In this document: positions 8,521-16,878 of the stretch, in pieces
Layout: every line of letters starts with the position of its first letter
How positions within the stretch are numbered: the first letter of the stretch is position 1
Source: an uncultured Paracoccaceae bacterium
GTDB taxonomy: Bacteria; Pseudomonadota; Alphaproteobacteria; Rhodobacterales; Rhodobacteraceae
Direction of reading: 5' to 3'
DNA length: 64,000 nucleotides
Assembly: GCA_947489325.1 (NCBI GenBank)
Contig: CANLDA010000004.1
Coordinates: 1-64,000 of the forward strand
Made by a program: the position numbers and the translations under genes
Notes under the pieces: generated by a model
The model's database searches: none
The model's input: only the letters and a program-made list of their open reading frames with translations
Told to the model about the DNA's origin: nothing

Positions 8521-10395
8521 ATGGATAAGACCGAACATACCACTGAGACCCCACCCGCCGGATTTGGCGTTGTGCAGGGCTATTTGAAGACGCTGGATGG
8601 CTCTCCGGGTGTTTATCGTATGTTGGATAGCGAAAGTCGCGTTCTGTATGTTGGTAAGGCGCGTAACCTGCGAGCGCGGGTGTCCAGCTATGCGCGCCCC
8701 ACAGGCCATAGTGGCCGCATCGCACGGATGATTTCGGAAACCGCGTCGATGATGTTTCTGACAACCAAGACAGAAACCGAGGCGCTTTTGCTTGAACAAA
8801 ATCTAATCAAGCAGCTTAAGCCCAAATACAACGTGCTGTTGCGCGACGACAAAAGCTTTCCGAATATTCTGGTCAGTCGCGAACACGCCTTTCCGCAGAT
8901 CAAAAAACATCGCGGGGCGAAAAAGGAAAAGGGCAGTTACTATGGGCCTTTTGCTAACGCGGGGGCGGTCAATCGAACGCTGAACCAATTGCAAAGGGCG
9001 TTTCTTTTGCGTGACTGTACCGACGCCACTTTTGAAAGCCGCACGCGCCCCTGTCTGCAATATCAGATCAAACGCTGCACGGCGCCTTGTGTTGGGTATA
9101 TCAGCGAACAGGATTATTTGAACGCTGTGCATGACGCAGAGCGATATTTGTCCGGGCGGTCCACTGAAATTCAGGAACAGTTGGCAACAGAGATGCAGGT
9201 GGCGAGCGAAGCCATGGAATTTGAACGCGCCGCGGTTATGCGTGATCGTATCCGTGCGTTGACGCAAGTGCAGACCACGCAAGGCATCAACCCGCGTGGG
9301 GTATCAGAGGCCGATATCATCGCCCTGCATCTGGAAAGCGGTCAGGCCTGTGTGCAGGTGTTTTTCATCCGTGCCAATCAGAACTGGGGCAACCGCGATT
9401 TTTACCCACGTGTGGGTATCGACATAGAAGCGCCAGAGGTACTGGAGGCCTTTATTGGGCAGTTCTACGACAATAAGGAGCCACCGCGACAACTGATCCT
9501 GTCTCATCCCATCGACAACGTCGATTTGATGACCGAGGCATTAAGCGACAAGTTGGGGCGCAAAGTGGAAATTTTGGTGCCTCTGCGTGGTGAAAAGGCG
9601 GAACTGGTAGAAGGGGCTGCGCGTAATGCTCGCGAAAGCCTTGCGCGCAAGATGTCTGAAAGCGCCACACAGGCCAAGCTTTTGAAAGGGGTGGCCGAAG
9701 CCTTTGATTTGCCAGCTACGCCGCAACGGATCGAAGTTTACGACAACTCGCATATTCAAGGCACCAACGCTGTGGGAGGCATGATTGTTGCCGGGTCTGA
9801 TGGGTTCATGAAAAATGCTTATCGCAAGTTCAACATCAAGGATGACAGCATCACGCCGGGCGATGACTTCGGTATGATGAAAGAGGTGCTGGCGCGCCGG
9901 TTCAAACGCCTGCTGAAGGAAGACCCGGATCGCGAAAATGGCCAATGGCCGGACCTTTTGTTGATTGATGGCGGGGCAGGGCAGGTAAGCGCCGTGGACG
10001 AGATCATGCGCGAATGGGGGGTGACCGACATTCCGATGGTAGGGGTGGCCAAAGGCGTGGATCGCGACCACGGCAAAGAGGAATTCCACCGCGTCGGCAA
10101 ACGCCCTTTTGCCCTGCAACGCAATGACCCGGTGCTGTATTTCATCCAACGCATGCGGGATGAGGCGCACAGGTTCGCCATTGGCACGCATCGCGCCAAA
10201 CGGGCCAAATCTATTGCGGCCAATCCGCTGGATGATGTGCCCGGCGTAGGTGCCGCCCGTAAGCGCGCACTGTTGGCACATTTTGGATCAGCAAAGGCCG
10301 TAACCCGTGCGGCATTGCCAGATCTTAAGGCGGTGGAGGGCGTGTCGGATGCTTTGGCCCAAGCGATCTATGATTTCTTTCATGAAAAGGGCTAA
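8521..10395 (+). CDS. uvrC: excinuclease ABC subunit C
   Basis: This 624-residue nucleotide-excision-repair nuclease makes both incisions in the UvrB-DNA complex. In order: a GIY-YIG domain ([20 protein letters not shown]), a four-cysteine region ([25 protein letters not shown]) matching the iron-sulphur ligands reported for UvrC, a UVR motif ([16 protein letters not shown]) that binds UvrB, the RNase H-like endonuclease domain ([29 protein letters not shown]) and a helix-hairpin-helix end ([20 protein letters not shown]). It is followed closely by pgsA, the arrangement common in proteobacteria. The upstream ribosome site is weak. Confidence 0.97.
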   Translation: MDKTEHTTETPPAGFGVVQGYLKTLDGSPGVYRMLDSESRVLYVGKARNLRARVSSYARPTGHSGRIARMISETASMMFLTTKTETEALLLEQNLIKQLKPKYNVLLRDDKSFPNILVSREHAFPQIKKHRGAKKEKGSYYGPFANAGAVNRTLNQLQRAFLLRDCTDATFESRTRPCLQYQIKRCTAPCVGYISEQDYLNAVHDAERYLSGRSTEIQEQLATEMQVASEAMEFERAAVMRDRIRALTQVQTTQGINPRGVSEADIIALHLESGQACVQVFFIRANQNWGNRDFYPRVGIDIEAPEVLEAFIGQFYDNKEPPRQLILSHPIDNVDLMTEALSDKLGRKVEILVPLRGEKAELVEGAARNARESLARKMSESATQAKLLKGVAEAFDLPATPQRIEVYDNSHIQGTNAVGGMIVAGSDGFMKNAYRKFNIKDDSITPGDDFGMMKEVLARRFKRLLKEDPDRENGQWPDLLLIDGGAGQVSAVDEIMREWGVTDIPMVGVAKGVDRDHGKEEFHRVGKRPFALQRNDPVLYFIQRMRDEAHRFAIGTHRAKRAKSIAANPLDDVPGVGAARKRALLAHFGSAKAVTRAALPDLKAVEGVSDALAQAIYDFFHEKG

Positions 10396-10437
10396 GCTTG
10401 CTTTCACCTTGGGATGGAACAGGATAGATATCACTCA

Positions 10438-11103
10438 ATGAACTGGAATATCCCCAATATCCTTACCGTGCTGCGTCTTTTGGCGGCCCCCGCTGTCGCA
10501 GTGATGTTTCTTTATTTCACGCGCCCTTGGGCCGACTGGTTCGCGCTTGTGCTGTTTGTCAGTGCGGCGGTGACCGATTGGCTGGATGGCTATCTGGCGC
10601 GATCGTGGAAGCAGACCACCAAACTGGGCGCGATGCTGGATCCGATCGCGGATAAAGCCATGGTTGTCATCGCATTGATGGTGATTGTTGGATATTCAGG
10701 CGCACACTGGACACCGTGGTTGGTGTTGCCTGCCACTATGATCTTGTTTCGCGAAGTGTTTGTATCTGGCTTGCGTGAATTTTTGGGCGATACGGCGGGC
10801 ACTCTGAAAGTCACAAAACTGGCCAAGTGGAAAACCGCAGCACAGATGTTTGCGATTGCGGTGCTGTTTTCCCAAGGCGTGTTTGAACATTATCTTGGCA
10901 TGTCGACCTTTGGCATGGACCAAGCGTTATTTGAAAGCATCATATTGGGCGAAACCGAGGATGTTCTTGGCTTGCGCTGGAAATATGATGGTATGATTTG
11001 GTCTGGCCGTGTCGGTCTGGTCTTGTTGTGGATCGCGGCGGCACTTACTTTGGTGACAGGCATCGATTATTTCCGCAAGTCGGTGCCGCATCTAAAGGAT
11101 TGA
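10438..11103 (+). CDS. pgsA: CDP-diacylglycerol-glycerol-3-phosphate 3-phosphatidyltransferase
   Basis: This 221-residue integral membrane enzyme forms phosphatidylglycerol phosphate. The CDP-alcohol phosphotransferase motif is complete: DWLDGYLARSWKQTTKLGAM then LDPIADK, giving the D-x2-D-G-x2-A-R...G-x3-D-x3-D pattern that binds metal and CDP. The start at MNWNIPNILTVLRLL follows the family; an ATG 24 bases upstream (10414) is possible but adds nonconserved residues. The protein is longer than E. coli PgsA (about 180) because of a loop around residues 150-180 (FGMDQALFESIILGETED), which is common in this bacterial group. It sits 42 bases after uvrC and 4 before moaD. Confidence 0.92.
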   Translation: MNWNIPNILTVLRLLAAPAVAVMFLYFTRPWADWFALVLFVSAAVTDWLDGYLARSWKQTTKLGAMLDPIADKAMVVIALMVIVGYSGAHWTPWLVLPATMILFREVFVSGLREFLGDTAGTLKVTKLAKWKTAAQMFAIAVLFSQGVFEHYLGMSTFGMDQALFESIILGETEDVLGLRWKYDGMIWSGRVGLVLLWIAAALTLVTGIDYFRKSVPHLKD

Positions 11104-11107
11104 GATT

Positions 11108-11353
11108 ATGAAGGTCCTCTATTTTGCATGGGTGCGCGAGCGCATCGGCCTGCCGCGCGAAACGGTTGAGACAGAGGCGACAACAGTTGCAGATCTGGTC
11201 GAAGAATTGCGCGCGCGCGAAGAACGATATGCCTTGGCATTTTCTGATCTTTCCGCCCTTCGAGTCGCGGTGGATCAAGAATTATGCGAGTTTGACGCCC
11301 CATTGGCCGGCGCGCACGAAGTGGCCTTTTTCCCTCCTATGACCGGGGGATAA
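11108..11353 (+). CDS. moaD: molybdopterin synthase sulfur carrier subunit
   Basis: This 81-residue ubiquitin-like protein carries sulphur as a C-terminal thiocarboxylate for molybdopterin formation. The start MKVLYFAWVRERIG and the end FFPPMTGG with the essential terminal Gly-Gly are diagnostic. The gene begins 4 bases after pgsA and ends one base before moaE, so all three are likely cotranscribed and MoaD and MoaE are made together. Confidence 0.95.
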   Translation: MKVLYFAWVRERIGLPRETVETEATTVADLVEELRAREERYALAFSDLSALRVAVDQELCEFDAPLAGAHEVAFFPPMTGG

Positions 11354-11354
11354 G

Positions 11355-11798
11355 ATGCGTATCAGTGTTCAGGGCGCCTCATTTGATGTGGGGGCAGAAA
11401 CCGCCAATTTCACGGCAGGCCACAGCGATATGGGGGCGATTGTCACCTTTACCGGCGTGGTACGTGATAATGATGCAGGTACCTTGGATCGCATGGAAAT
11501 CGAACATTATCCAGGCATGACTGAAAAGGCATTGACCGAGATTGCTCAAGAAGCACAGACACGTTGGTCATTGGGGGATGTGCTGGTCATTCATCGCCAT
11601 GGAACGTTAAAGCCCGGCGAGATGATCATGATGGTCGCCACCGCGTCACGCCATCGCAAGAATGCCTTTGAGGCAGCCGAATATCTGATGGATTACCTGA
11701 AATCACGGGCACCGTTTTGGAAGAAAGAGTTCACCAAAGATGGTGCCGAATGGGTCGATGCCAAGGACGAAGACGAAACCGCACTGACCCGTTGGTAA
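11355..11798 (+). CDS. moaE: molybdopterin synthase catalytic subunit
   Basis: This 147-residue large subunit pairs with MoaD to put two sulphurs into cyclic pyranopterin monophosphate. Family features seen are GAIVTFTGVVRDND near the N-terminus, IHRHGTLKPGEMIMMVATAS in the middle and YLMDYLKSRAPFWKKEF, which holds the catalytic lysines. No molybdoenzyme or other moa gene is in the window, which fits dispersed moa genes in this bacterial group. Confidence 0.95.
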   Translation: MRISVQGASFDVGAETANFTAGHSDMGAIVTFTGVVRDNDAGTLDRMEIEHYPGMTEKALTEIAQEAQTRWSLGDVLVIHRHGTLKPGEMIMMVATASRHRKNAFEAAEYLMDYLKSRAPFWKKEFTKDGAEWVDAKDEDETALTRW

Positions 11799-11814
11799 TG
11801 CATCGTTGCGAAGA

Positions 11815-12132
11815 TTACGCGCCGTATAACTGACTGCGCAGGGCCTCGGTTTCTGTGCGTGCGTCACGCAACCCTTCCATAGCCGCGCCCAATTCTGCCT
11901 CTGTCTGAGCCAGCTGATTGGTCAATTCTGCCTCACGCTGTTGCAGATAGGTGATCGCTTGATCTCGGGTTTCCTCGGCTTCGTGCAGCTCTTGGCTCAT
12001 GCGTTCAAGTTGATCCACGTCGCTTTGGGCGACGCGTGTGAACCGATGGACCAACCAATTGGCAAACCAGCCCAAACAGAAGGCCACAAACAGAACGATC
12101 GCTGTCGCGATGATGAATTCAATTCTGGTCAT
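11815..12132 (-). CDS. membrane-anchored coiled-coil protein
   Basis: A 105-residue protein with one N-terminal helix (IIATAIVLFVAFCLGWFANWL) and then a long heptad-like segment (DVDQLERMSQELHEAEETRD ... QREAELTNQLAQTEAELGAA) predicted to be a coiled coil. It starts 14 bases inside the end of the upstream OmpA-domain gene, so translation is probably coupled. I do not recognise a family beyond this architecture. The partner gene suggests an envelope complex, with this protein anchored in the inner membrane. An ATG further upstream (12210) would add 26 residues overlapping the neighbour and is less likely. Confidence 0.65.
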   Translation of the reverse strand: MTRIEFIIATAIVLFVAFCLGWFANWLVHRFTRVAQSDVDQLERMSQELHEAEETRDQAITYLQQREAELTNQLAQTEAELGAAMEGLRDARTETEALRSQLYGA

Positions 12133-14056
12133 TTTCACCGGTCTCCTCAGCGTCCGCACTTGCGGGGCTGTTTTGTCCTTCTGCCACTGAATCATGGGTG
12201 TGTTCAACATCGTCTTGGTTTTCAGACGTGTCTGATTGCGTATTTTCAGTCTTTAGCAGGACAAATGCGATCCGGCGATTGGCATTTCGGCCATCTTCGG
12301 TGTCGTTGTCAGCAATTGGAGCTGTTTCACCATAGCCTTTGGCGGAAAAACTGGATGTCAGCAAACGTCGATCTTGAAGCGCGATCAGAACTGATTGCGC
12401 GCGCGTCTGACTGAGCTGGCGGTTCATCTCTTCGCGGCCTTGACTGTCGGTATGGCCCTGAATTTCGAGGCGGATCTCGCCACATGCGCGTAAAACTTCG
12501 GCGATGGCGTCAAGGGTTTTGCCCGCACTGGCATCCAATGTGCCTGAACCGGGTTCAAAGATAAGCTTGTTTTCCGTAAGAATAGCCTGAATGTCCGCTT
12601 CGCATTTCTCGGGCGTAGGGAGCTGTGCAATGGGGTCAAGCGCTTCGTCATAAACAACCCCGATGGAAAACTGTGCGTCCCGGCCAAGTTTCTGCGTCAG
12701 CAGTCGTGCGATTTCAGAATTGGCCCCTTGCCGACCTGTGCGCCCAGAAACCGTAAGCATCTCGGGTGTTATGGTAAGAGACCCATGATGAACGAAAGCC
12801 AATGCATCCAACCCAGCAAGTACACGCACCTGCCAGCCCATCGGTAGTTTTTCATCCAGTCGGGCCGCCATATACACGCGATCACTGCCGAAACGCGCCT
12901 GTGCATAGTGTTCCGTTGTTGTGCGATGCAAATCTGAGGACAGGCGTCCACGCAACTGCAACAGACCTTCGGGGCTTAGGGTGGCTTGCAGCTCTGGCAC
13001 ACCGCTGTCGCCTTCTGTGTCTTCGATGATGGGCAAGGTCGCGCGCAGTGAAAACACCTCAGGCAGGGCTGCCTCAAGATCACCGACGACACGGTCAAAT
13101 TTGGATTGCTCTGTGCCGGGAAGGGCCACAAGGCTGACGTCAGCATCTGAAATCGTGATGCTGCCACCGCCCAGCTTGGACAAATGCGAAATGGCAACTT
13201 CGCCCGCCTTACCCCATGTCGGAGAAGGTACACCCAAACCGATGATGCAGTTCCAGTTGCCTTCCAACCCAGACGTCTTGGCGGTTTCGATGATCAGATC
13301 ACGGGCTTCTTCGGTGTCGGCGGAACAAGCATCAAATCGTGCGCCGCTCTCATCCATCAGAAACCGCAAGATAAATGGCGTTATGACAGGGCGTGGAGCA
13401 GTAATATTTAACGTCACACGCAGATCAGCAGGCGCACGCGCGTTCAGCTTGCTTTCCAGCTTGCGCTGTTCCTCGCTGCTGTCACTGATGGCGGTGATGG
13501 AGACCTGTCCTGCTTGAACCGAGATTTTGCTGCGCGGAAGCATTTCCAGCGCTTTCAGCGCATATGACAATGATGCGTTCCATGCTTTTGGGGCGTCATA
13601 GCGTGCGGCCTCTAGGAAATCAGCGACATTGTTCCGGCCAGCGATGTCATTCAATTCATCAATGACATCATCCCGATCAGAACTTTCAGGGATCAGGCCA
13701 ATGATGGAAATGCCGCTGTCGTTGCGCAGAATTTCCACGGAAAACTGGGGAGGGGCGATGCCTGCGGTGCTTTCAACCTGCATGTTGTCGATGACGCGGG
13801 CGGCGTCCACCACACGCCCGGCTGTTGACAGGGCGTTAAAGCGCGCCGCCTCTGTGGGGGCAATACCTGTGACAAAGACCTGCAGACCTTCGGCATAGAC
13901 TTCGGCCCAAAATAGTCCGCCTTTGTCCAGCTCGCTTTTGACGCTGCTGCGCGAGGCAGATTCAATCAGGGCAACAGAAAACCCCGCCGTAATGACGCTT
14001 AGGATAGCTGCGACAATGAAAGTAGCAGAGACAATCAGCAGGGAAGACAGGCGCAT
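12119..14056 (-). CDS. OmpA-domain protein with N-terminal membrane anchor and BON-like repeats
   Basis: This 645-residue protein has a hydrophobic N-terminal segment (about residues 5-30). A long region follows with repeated BON-like stretches (VFVTGIAPTEAARFNALS; ISIIGLIPESSDRDDVID; VSITAISDSSEEQRKLES). Residues about 490-600 form an OmpA C-terminal peptidoglycan-binding domain (FEPGSGTLDASAG; IRLEIQGHTDSQGREEMNRQ; GYGETAPIADNDTEDGRNAN). The last 40 residues are acidic and disordered. OmpA domains bind diaminopimelate of the wall, so this probably links wall and membrane. It overlaps the coiled-coil gene by 14 bases. Confidence 0.85.
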   Translation of the reverse strand: MRLSSLLIVSATFIVAAILSVITAGFSVALIESASRSSVKSELDKGGLFWAEVYAEGLQVFVTGIAPTEAARFNALSTAGRVVDAARVIDNMQVESTAGIAPPQFSVEILRNDSGISIIGLIPESSDRDDVIDELNDIAGRNNVADFLEAARYDAPKAWNASLSYALKALEMLPRSKISVQAGQVSITAISDSSEEQRKLESKLNARAPADLRVTLNITAPRPVITPFILRFLMDESGARFDACSADTEEARDLIIETAKTSGLEGNWNCIIGLGVPSPTWGKAGEVAISHLSKLGGGSITISDADVSLVALPGTEQSKFDRVVGDLEAALPEVFSLRATLPIIEDTEGDSGVPELQATLSPEGLLQLRGRLSSDLHRTTTEHYAQARFGSDRVYMAARLDEKLPMGWQVRVLAGLDALAFVHHGSLTITPEMLTVSGRTGRQGANSEIARLLTQKLGRDAQFSIGVVYDEALDPIAQLPTPEKCEADIQAILTENKLIFEPGSGTLDASAGKTLDAIAEVLRACGEIRLEIQGHTDSQGREEMNRQLSQTRAQSVLIALQDRRLLTSSFSAKGYGETAPIADNDTEDGRNANRRIAFVLLKTENTQSDTSENQDDVEHTHDSVAEGQNSPASADAEETGENDQN

Positions 14057-14118
14057 GGCAGCTCGTATTCAAGTTCGCAATTGGCCATCGTGATACGACG
14101 CACAAGGCCCGGACGCAA

Positions 14119-15084
14119 TCACAGGAACAACGCGCAGGCGAAAAACAGCAAGGGAATCAGCCCCGCATCGCGGTTTGATCGAAATAGGCGCAGTAAAAGT
14201 GGCATGTCATTGGTGTCTAGTTGCCGCAATTGCCAATGCAAGTGCAGCCCCATCGCCCATGGTCCACCAAGAGCCACGAGCAAAGCAAAGGGGCTTTGGT
14301 CTATGGTGGCTTGCACCACAGCAAAGGCCATAAGCAACACGGTTAGAACCAAAAAACCGAACAGCCACTTTCCAGAATTCTCCGCAAAGAGCCGCGCTGT
14401 GGATTTCACCCCGATCAGGGCATCATCTTCGGTGTCCTGATGGGCGTAAATTGTATCATAGAACAATGTCCATGCGATGCCGGCCAGATAAAGGATCACG
14501 GCAGGCAGTTCCAAATGCCCGGTGTGGGCCGTCCATGCCAGCAGGGCACCCCAGTTAAAAGCGATGCCCAAAAACATTTGCGGCCACCAGGTAAAGCGCT
14601 TGGCAAACGGGTAAATCGCAACAGGAACCAGCGAAATCACGCCCAACAAAATTGCGTTCAGATTGAAGGTCAAAAGCACACACAATCCGATCAACGCCTG
14701 TAAAACCAGCCAAGCCAACGCGCCTTTGACAGTGATCTGCCCGGACGGAATGGGGCGGGATCGGGTGCGCTCGACCTTTGCGTCAATTTCGCGATCGGTG
14801 ATGTCATTCCACGTGCATCCCGCGCCACGCATCACAAAGGCTCCGATGGCGCAGCCGATGAATATCCACAGATCATGCAGGCTGGCGCGCCCGTCATGCA
14901 ACATCGCGAGCATCAGCGCCATCCAGCAGGGCAATAACAACAGCCACGTTCCAATTGGGCGATCCGCGCGACTTAGGCGCAGATAAGGACGGCTGAAGGC
15001 AGGCGCATAGTGATCCACCCAATTCCCCGCCACAGCATCTGCGACGTGTCCATTCTGGTCTGGCATTGGCGAGGGCGTGGTCAT
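14119..15084 (-). CDS. ubiA: 4-hydroxybenzoate polyprenyltransferase
   Basis: This 321-residue integral membrane prenyltransferase carries out the first committed step of ubiquinone synthesis. The two Asp-rich motifs that bind Mg-diphosphate are visible: NDITDREIDAKVERTRSRP (residues about 93-111) and YDTIYAHQDTEDDALIGVKS. About eight to nine hydrophobic helices fit the family. The start at MTTPSPMPD leaves only 12 bases to the start codon of the divergent rsmE. A start six codons in is also possible. The promoters of both genes must therefore lie in the other gene's coding region or overlap closely. Confidence 0.93.
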   Translation of the reverse strand: MTTPSPMPDQNGHVADAVAGNWVDHYAPAFSRPYLRLSRADRPIGTWLLLLPCWMALMLAMLHDGRASLHDLWIFIGCAIGAFVMRGAGCTWNDITDREIDAKVERTRSRPIPSGQITVKGALAWLVLQALIGLCVLLTFNLNAILLGVISLVPVAIYPFAKRFTWWPQMFLGIAFNWGALLAWTAHTGHLELPAVILYLAGIAWTLFYDTIYAHQDTEDDALIGVKSTARLFAENSGKWLFGFLVLTVLLMAFAVVQATIDQSPFALLVALGGPWAMGLHLHWQLRQLDTNDMPLLLRLFRSNRDAGLIPLLFFACALFL

Positions 15085-15096
15085 AGAAAGGATCCC

Positions 15097-15822
15097 ATGA
15101 AAAATGCAAAAATCAGGCTCTATGTAAATCACCCATTGGGTGCAGCGCAATCGGTTCCTCTGGACCGGGATCAGGCGCATTATCTGTTCGGGGTGATGCG
15201 GCTGAGCGTTGGCGCGCAAGTATCGCTGTTTAATGGGCGTGACGGGGAATGGCGCGCCGAGGTGGTGCAGGCTGGCAAGCGGGCAGGGGTGTTGGTGTGC
15301 CAAGAGCAAACCAAGCCTTTGCAGATGCCGCCGGATCTGTGGGTGTTGTTTGCACCGATCAAAAAGGCGCGTACGGATTTCATCGTGGAAAAAGCGACTG
15401 AGATGGGGGCGGCGCGGATTGTGCCGGTGCAAACTGATTTCACCAATTCAGAACGTATCCGACAAGATCGCCTTCAGGCTCATGCCGTTGAGGCGGCAGA
15501 ACAATGCGGCGGCACCTATGTGCCCGAAGTGAGCGATCTGCAAAAACTTGACCGCCTGTTGGCTGATTGGCCCGAAGATCGCAACATCATGTTCTGTGAT
15601 GAGGCCGAAGTGGGCAGCGCACAGCGTCTTGGCGCGGCAAGCGGTGATAAATGGGCCATCCTGATTGGCCCCGAAGGTGGGTTTTCGGAGGCCGAACGCA
15701 CGTGCCTTCATGCACATCCTCAGGCGCATGTCGTGGCTTTGGGGCCGCGTATCTTGCGTGCAGATACTGCTGTCGTTGCGGCTTTAACGGTGTGGCAACA
15801 GGCATTGGGTGATTGGCGTTAA
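15097..15822 (+). CDS. rsmE: 16S rRNA (uracil-1498-N3)-methyltransferase
   Basis: This 241-residue SPOUT-family methyltransferase modifies U1498 of 16S rRNA. An N-terminal PUA-like domain (HYLFGVMRLSVGAQVSLFNG) is followed by the knotted SAM domain with FAPIKKARTDFIVEKATEMG, WAILIGPEGGFSEAE and ALGPRILRADTAVVAALT. The start is supported by AAAGGATCCC directly upstream. The stop overlaps that of the convergent aldolase gene by two bases. Confidence 0.94.
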   Translation: MKNAKIRLYVNHPLGAAQSVPLDRDQAHYLFGVMRLSVGAQVSLFNGRDGEWRAEVVQAGKRAGVLVCQEQTKPLQMPPDLWVLFAPIKKARTDFIVEKATEMGAARIVPVQTDFTNSERIRQDRLQAHAVEAAEQCGGTYVPEVSDLQKLDRLLADWPEDRNIMFCDEAEVGSAQRLGAASGDKWAILIGPEGGFSEAERTCLHAHPQAHVVALGPRILRADTAVVAALTVWQQALGDWR

Positions 15823-16595
15823 GGCCGTAAGGATTTGGCCTTTGTGGCGATGTTCTGTGCGGCAGTTACCAAAATTCTGACATCAATGCCGACGGCGACA
15901 AACGTGGCGCCAAGCGAAAGATATATTTTCGCGCGGTCCAGATCGGGTGACAAGATACCCGCCGCTTTTCCAGAGGCAACAATGCGGGAAATGGTGGTTT
16001 GGATGGTCTCCAACACTTCGGGTGCACCAGAGTTTCCAAGAAACCCCATGCTGGCCGCAAGATCCGCAGGCCCGATGAACACGCCATCAATTCCCTCCAC
16101 CGCTAGAATGTCATCCAGATTTTCTAACGCCGTGACGCTTTCAACTTGAACCAAAAGGCAAATCTGATCGTTGGCTGTGATCGCGTAATCCGCCACGGTG
16201 CCAAATTTGCTCGCACGTCCCAAGGTGGCCCCTGCGCCGCGCACCCCATCGGGCGGATAGCGACAGGCGCGTACCATCTCTTGGGCTTGTTCGGCGGTGT
16301 CAATCATCGGGATCAGCATGGTTTGGGCGCCAATATCCAATGCTTGTTTGATCATCCATGTTTCCCCAACCGGCAAGCGTACCACCGCATGGCTGGGCGA
16401 TGGCTCCAACACCTGAAGCTGATCGCGTATGCTGCGCAGATCATTGGGGCTGTGTTCTCCATCGACCACAAGCCAGTCAAAGCCTGTCACGCTCATGACC
16501 TCGGTCGCATAGGCATCTGCAAACCCCAGCCAGCATCCAATTTGAGGGAAGCCATTGGCCAGTGCCTTTTTGAATTCGTTTACTGGTGCAGCCAT
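15819..16595 (-). CDS. HpcH/HpaI-family aldolase
   Basis: This 258-residue class II pyruvate aldolase resembles 4-hydroxy-2-oxoheptanedioate and 2-dehydro-3-deoxyglucarate aldolases. Features are WLVVDGEHSPND (catalytic His and Glu region), MLIPMIDTAEQAQEMVRACR, LVQVESVTALENLDDILA (metal ligand Glu) and GVFIGPADLAASMG (metal ligand Asp). It would split 4-hydroxy-2-oxo acids into pyruvate or oxaloacetate and an aldehyde; the natural substrate cannot be read. The start MAAPVNEFKKAL has a good site, AAAGAGGGC, 5 bases upstream. No sugar-acid or aromatic catabolic partners lie next to it. Confidence 0.88.
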   Translation of the reverse strand: MAAPVNEFKKALANGFPQIGCWLGFADAYATEVMSVTGFDWLVVDGEHSPNDLRSIRDQLQVLEPSPSHAVVRLPVGETWMIKQALDIGAQTMLIPMIDTAEQAQEMVRACRYPPDGVRGAGATLGRASKFGTVADYAITANDQICLLVQVESVTALENLDDILAVEGIDGVFIGPADLAASMGFLGNSGAPEVLETIQTTISRIVASGKAAGILSPDLDRAKIYLSLGATFVAVGIDVRILVTAAQNIATKAKSLRP

Positions 16596-16626
16596 ATTGC
16601 CCTCTTTGCAGTTATCATGCCAATGC

Positions 16627-16642
16627 GTTACTTCCTTGTAAC
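16627..16642. promoter_or_regulatory. short palindrome upstream of the aldolase gene
   Basis: GTTAC-TTCCTT-GTAAC, a 5-bp inverted repeat 32 bases ahead of the aldolase start codon. Position and symmetry suit a repressor operator, but the arms are short and no regulator gene is adjacent. The gap 16596-16878 must also contain the speA promoter. Confidence 0.3.
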
Positions 16643-16878
16643 ATGAGACCGCTAGAACGCGGTGTCTGTCCAGTGAATGTTGAAGGAGTTGCATCCCAAC
16701 AGCCGTGTGCGGGCCTGTCACAATTCTGATTTATGTGTTGATGATCCAAAATGTCGTTATTCTGGTGCGAAATGGGCTTGGAAAAGAAACGAATCTTTTT
16801 TACATGCCCCATCCTGTTCGGGTTGCACCTTATGTCAGGGTTTGATCTTGTGAACGATACCGCTTGGGGGAAACCTGA

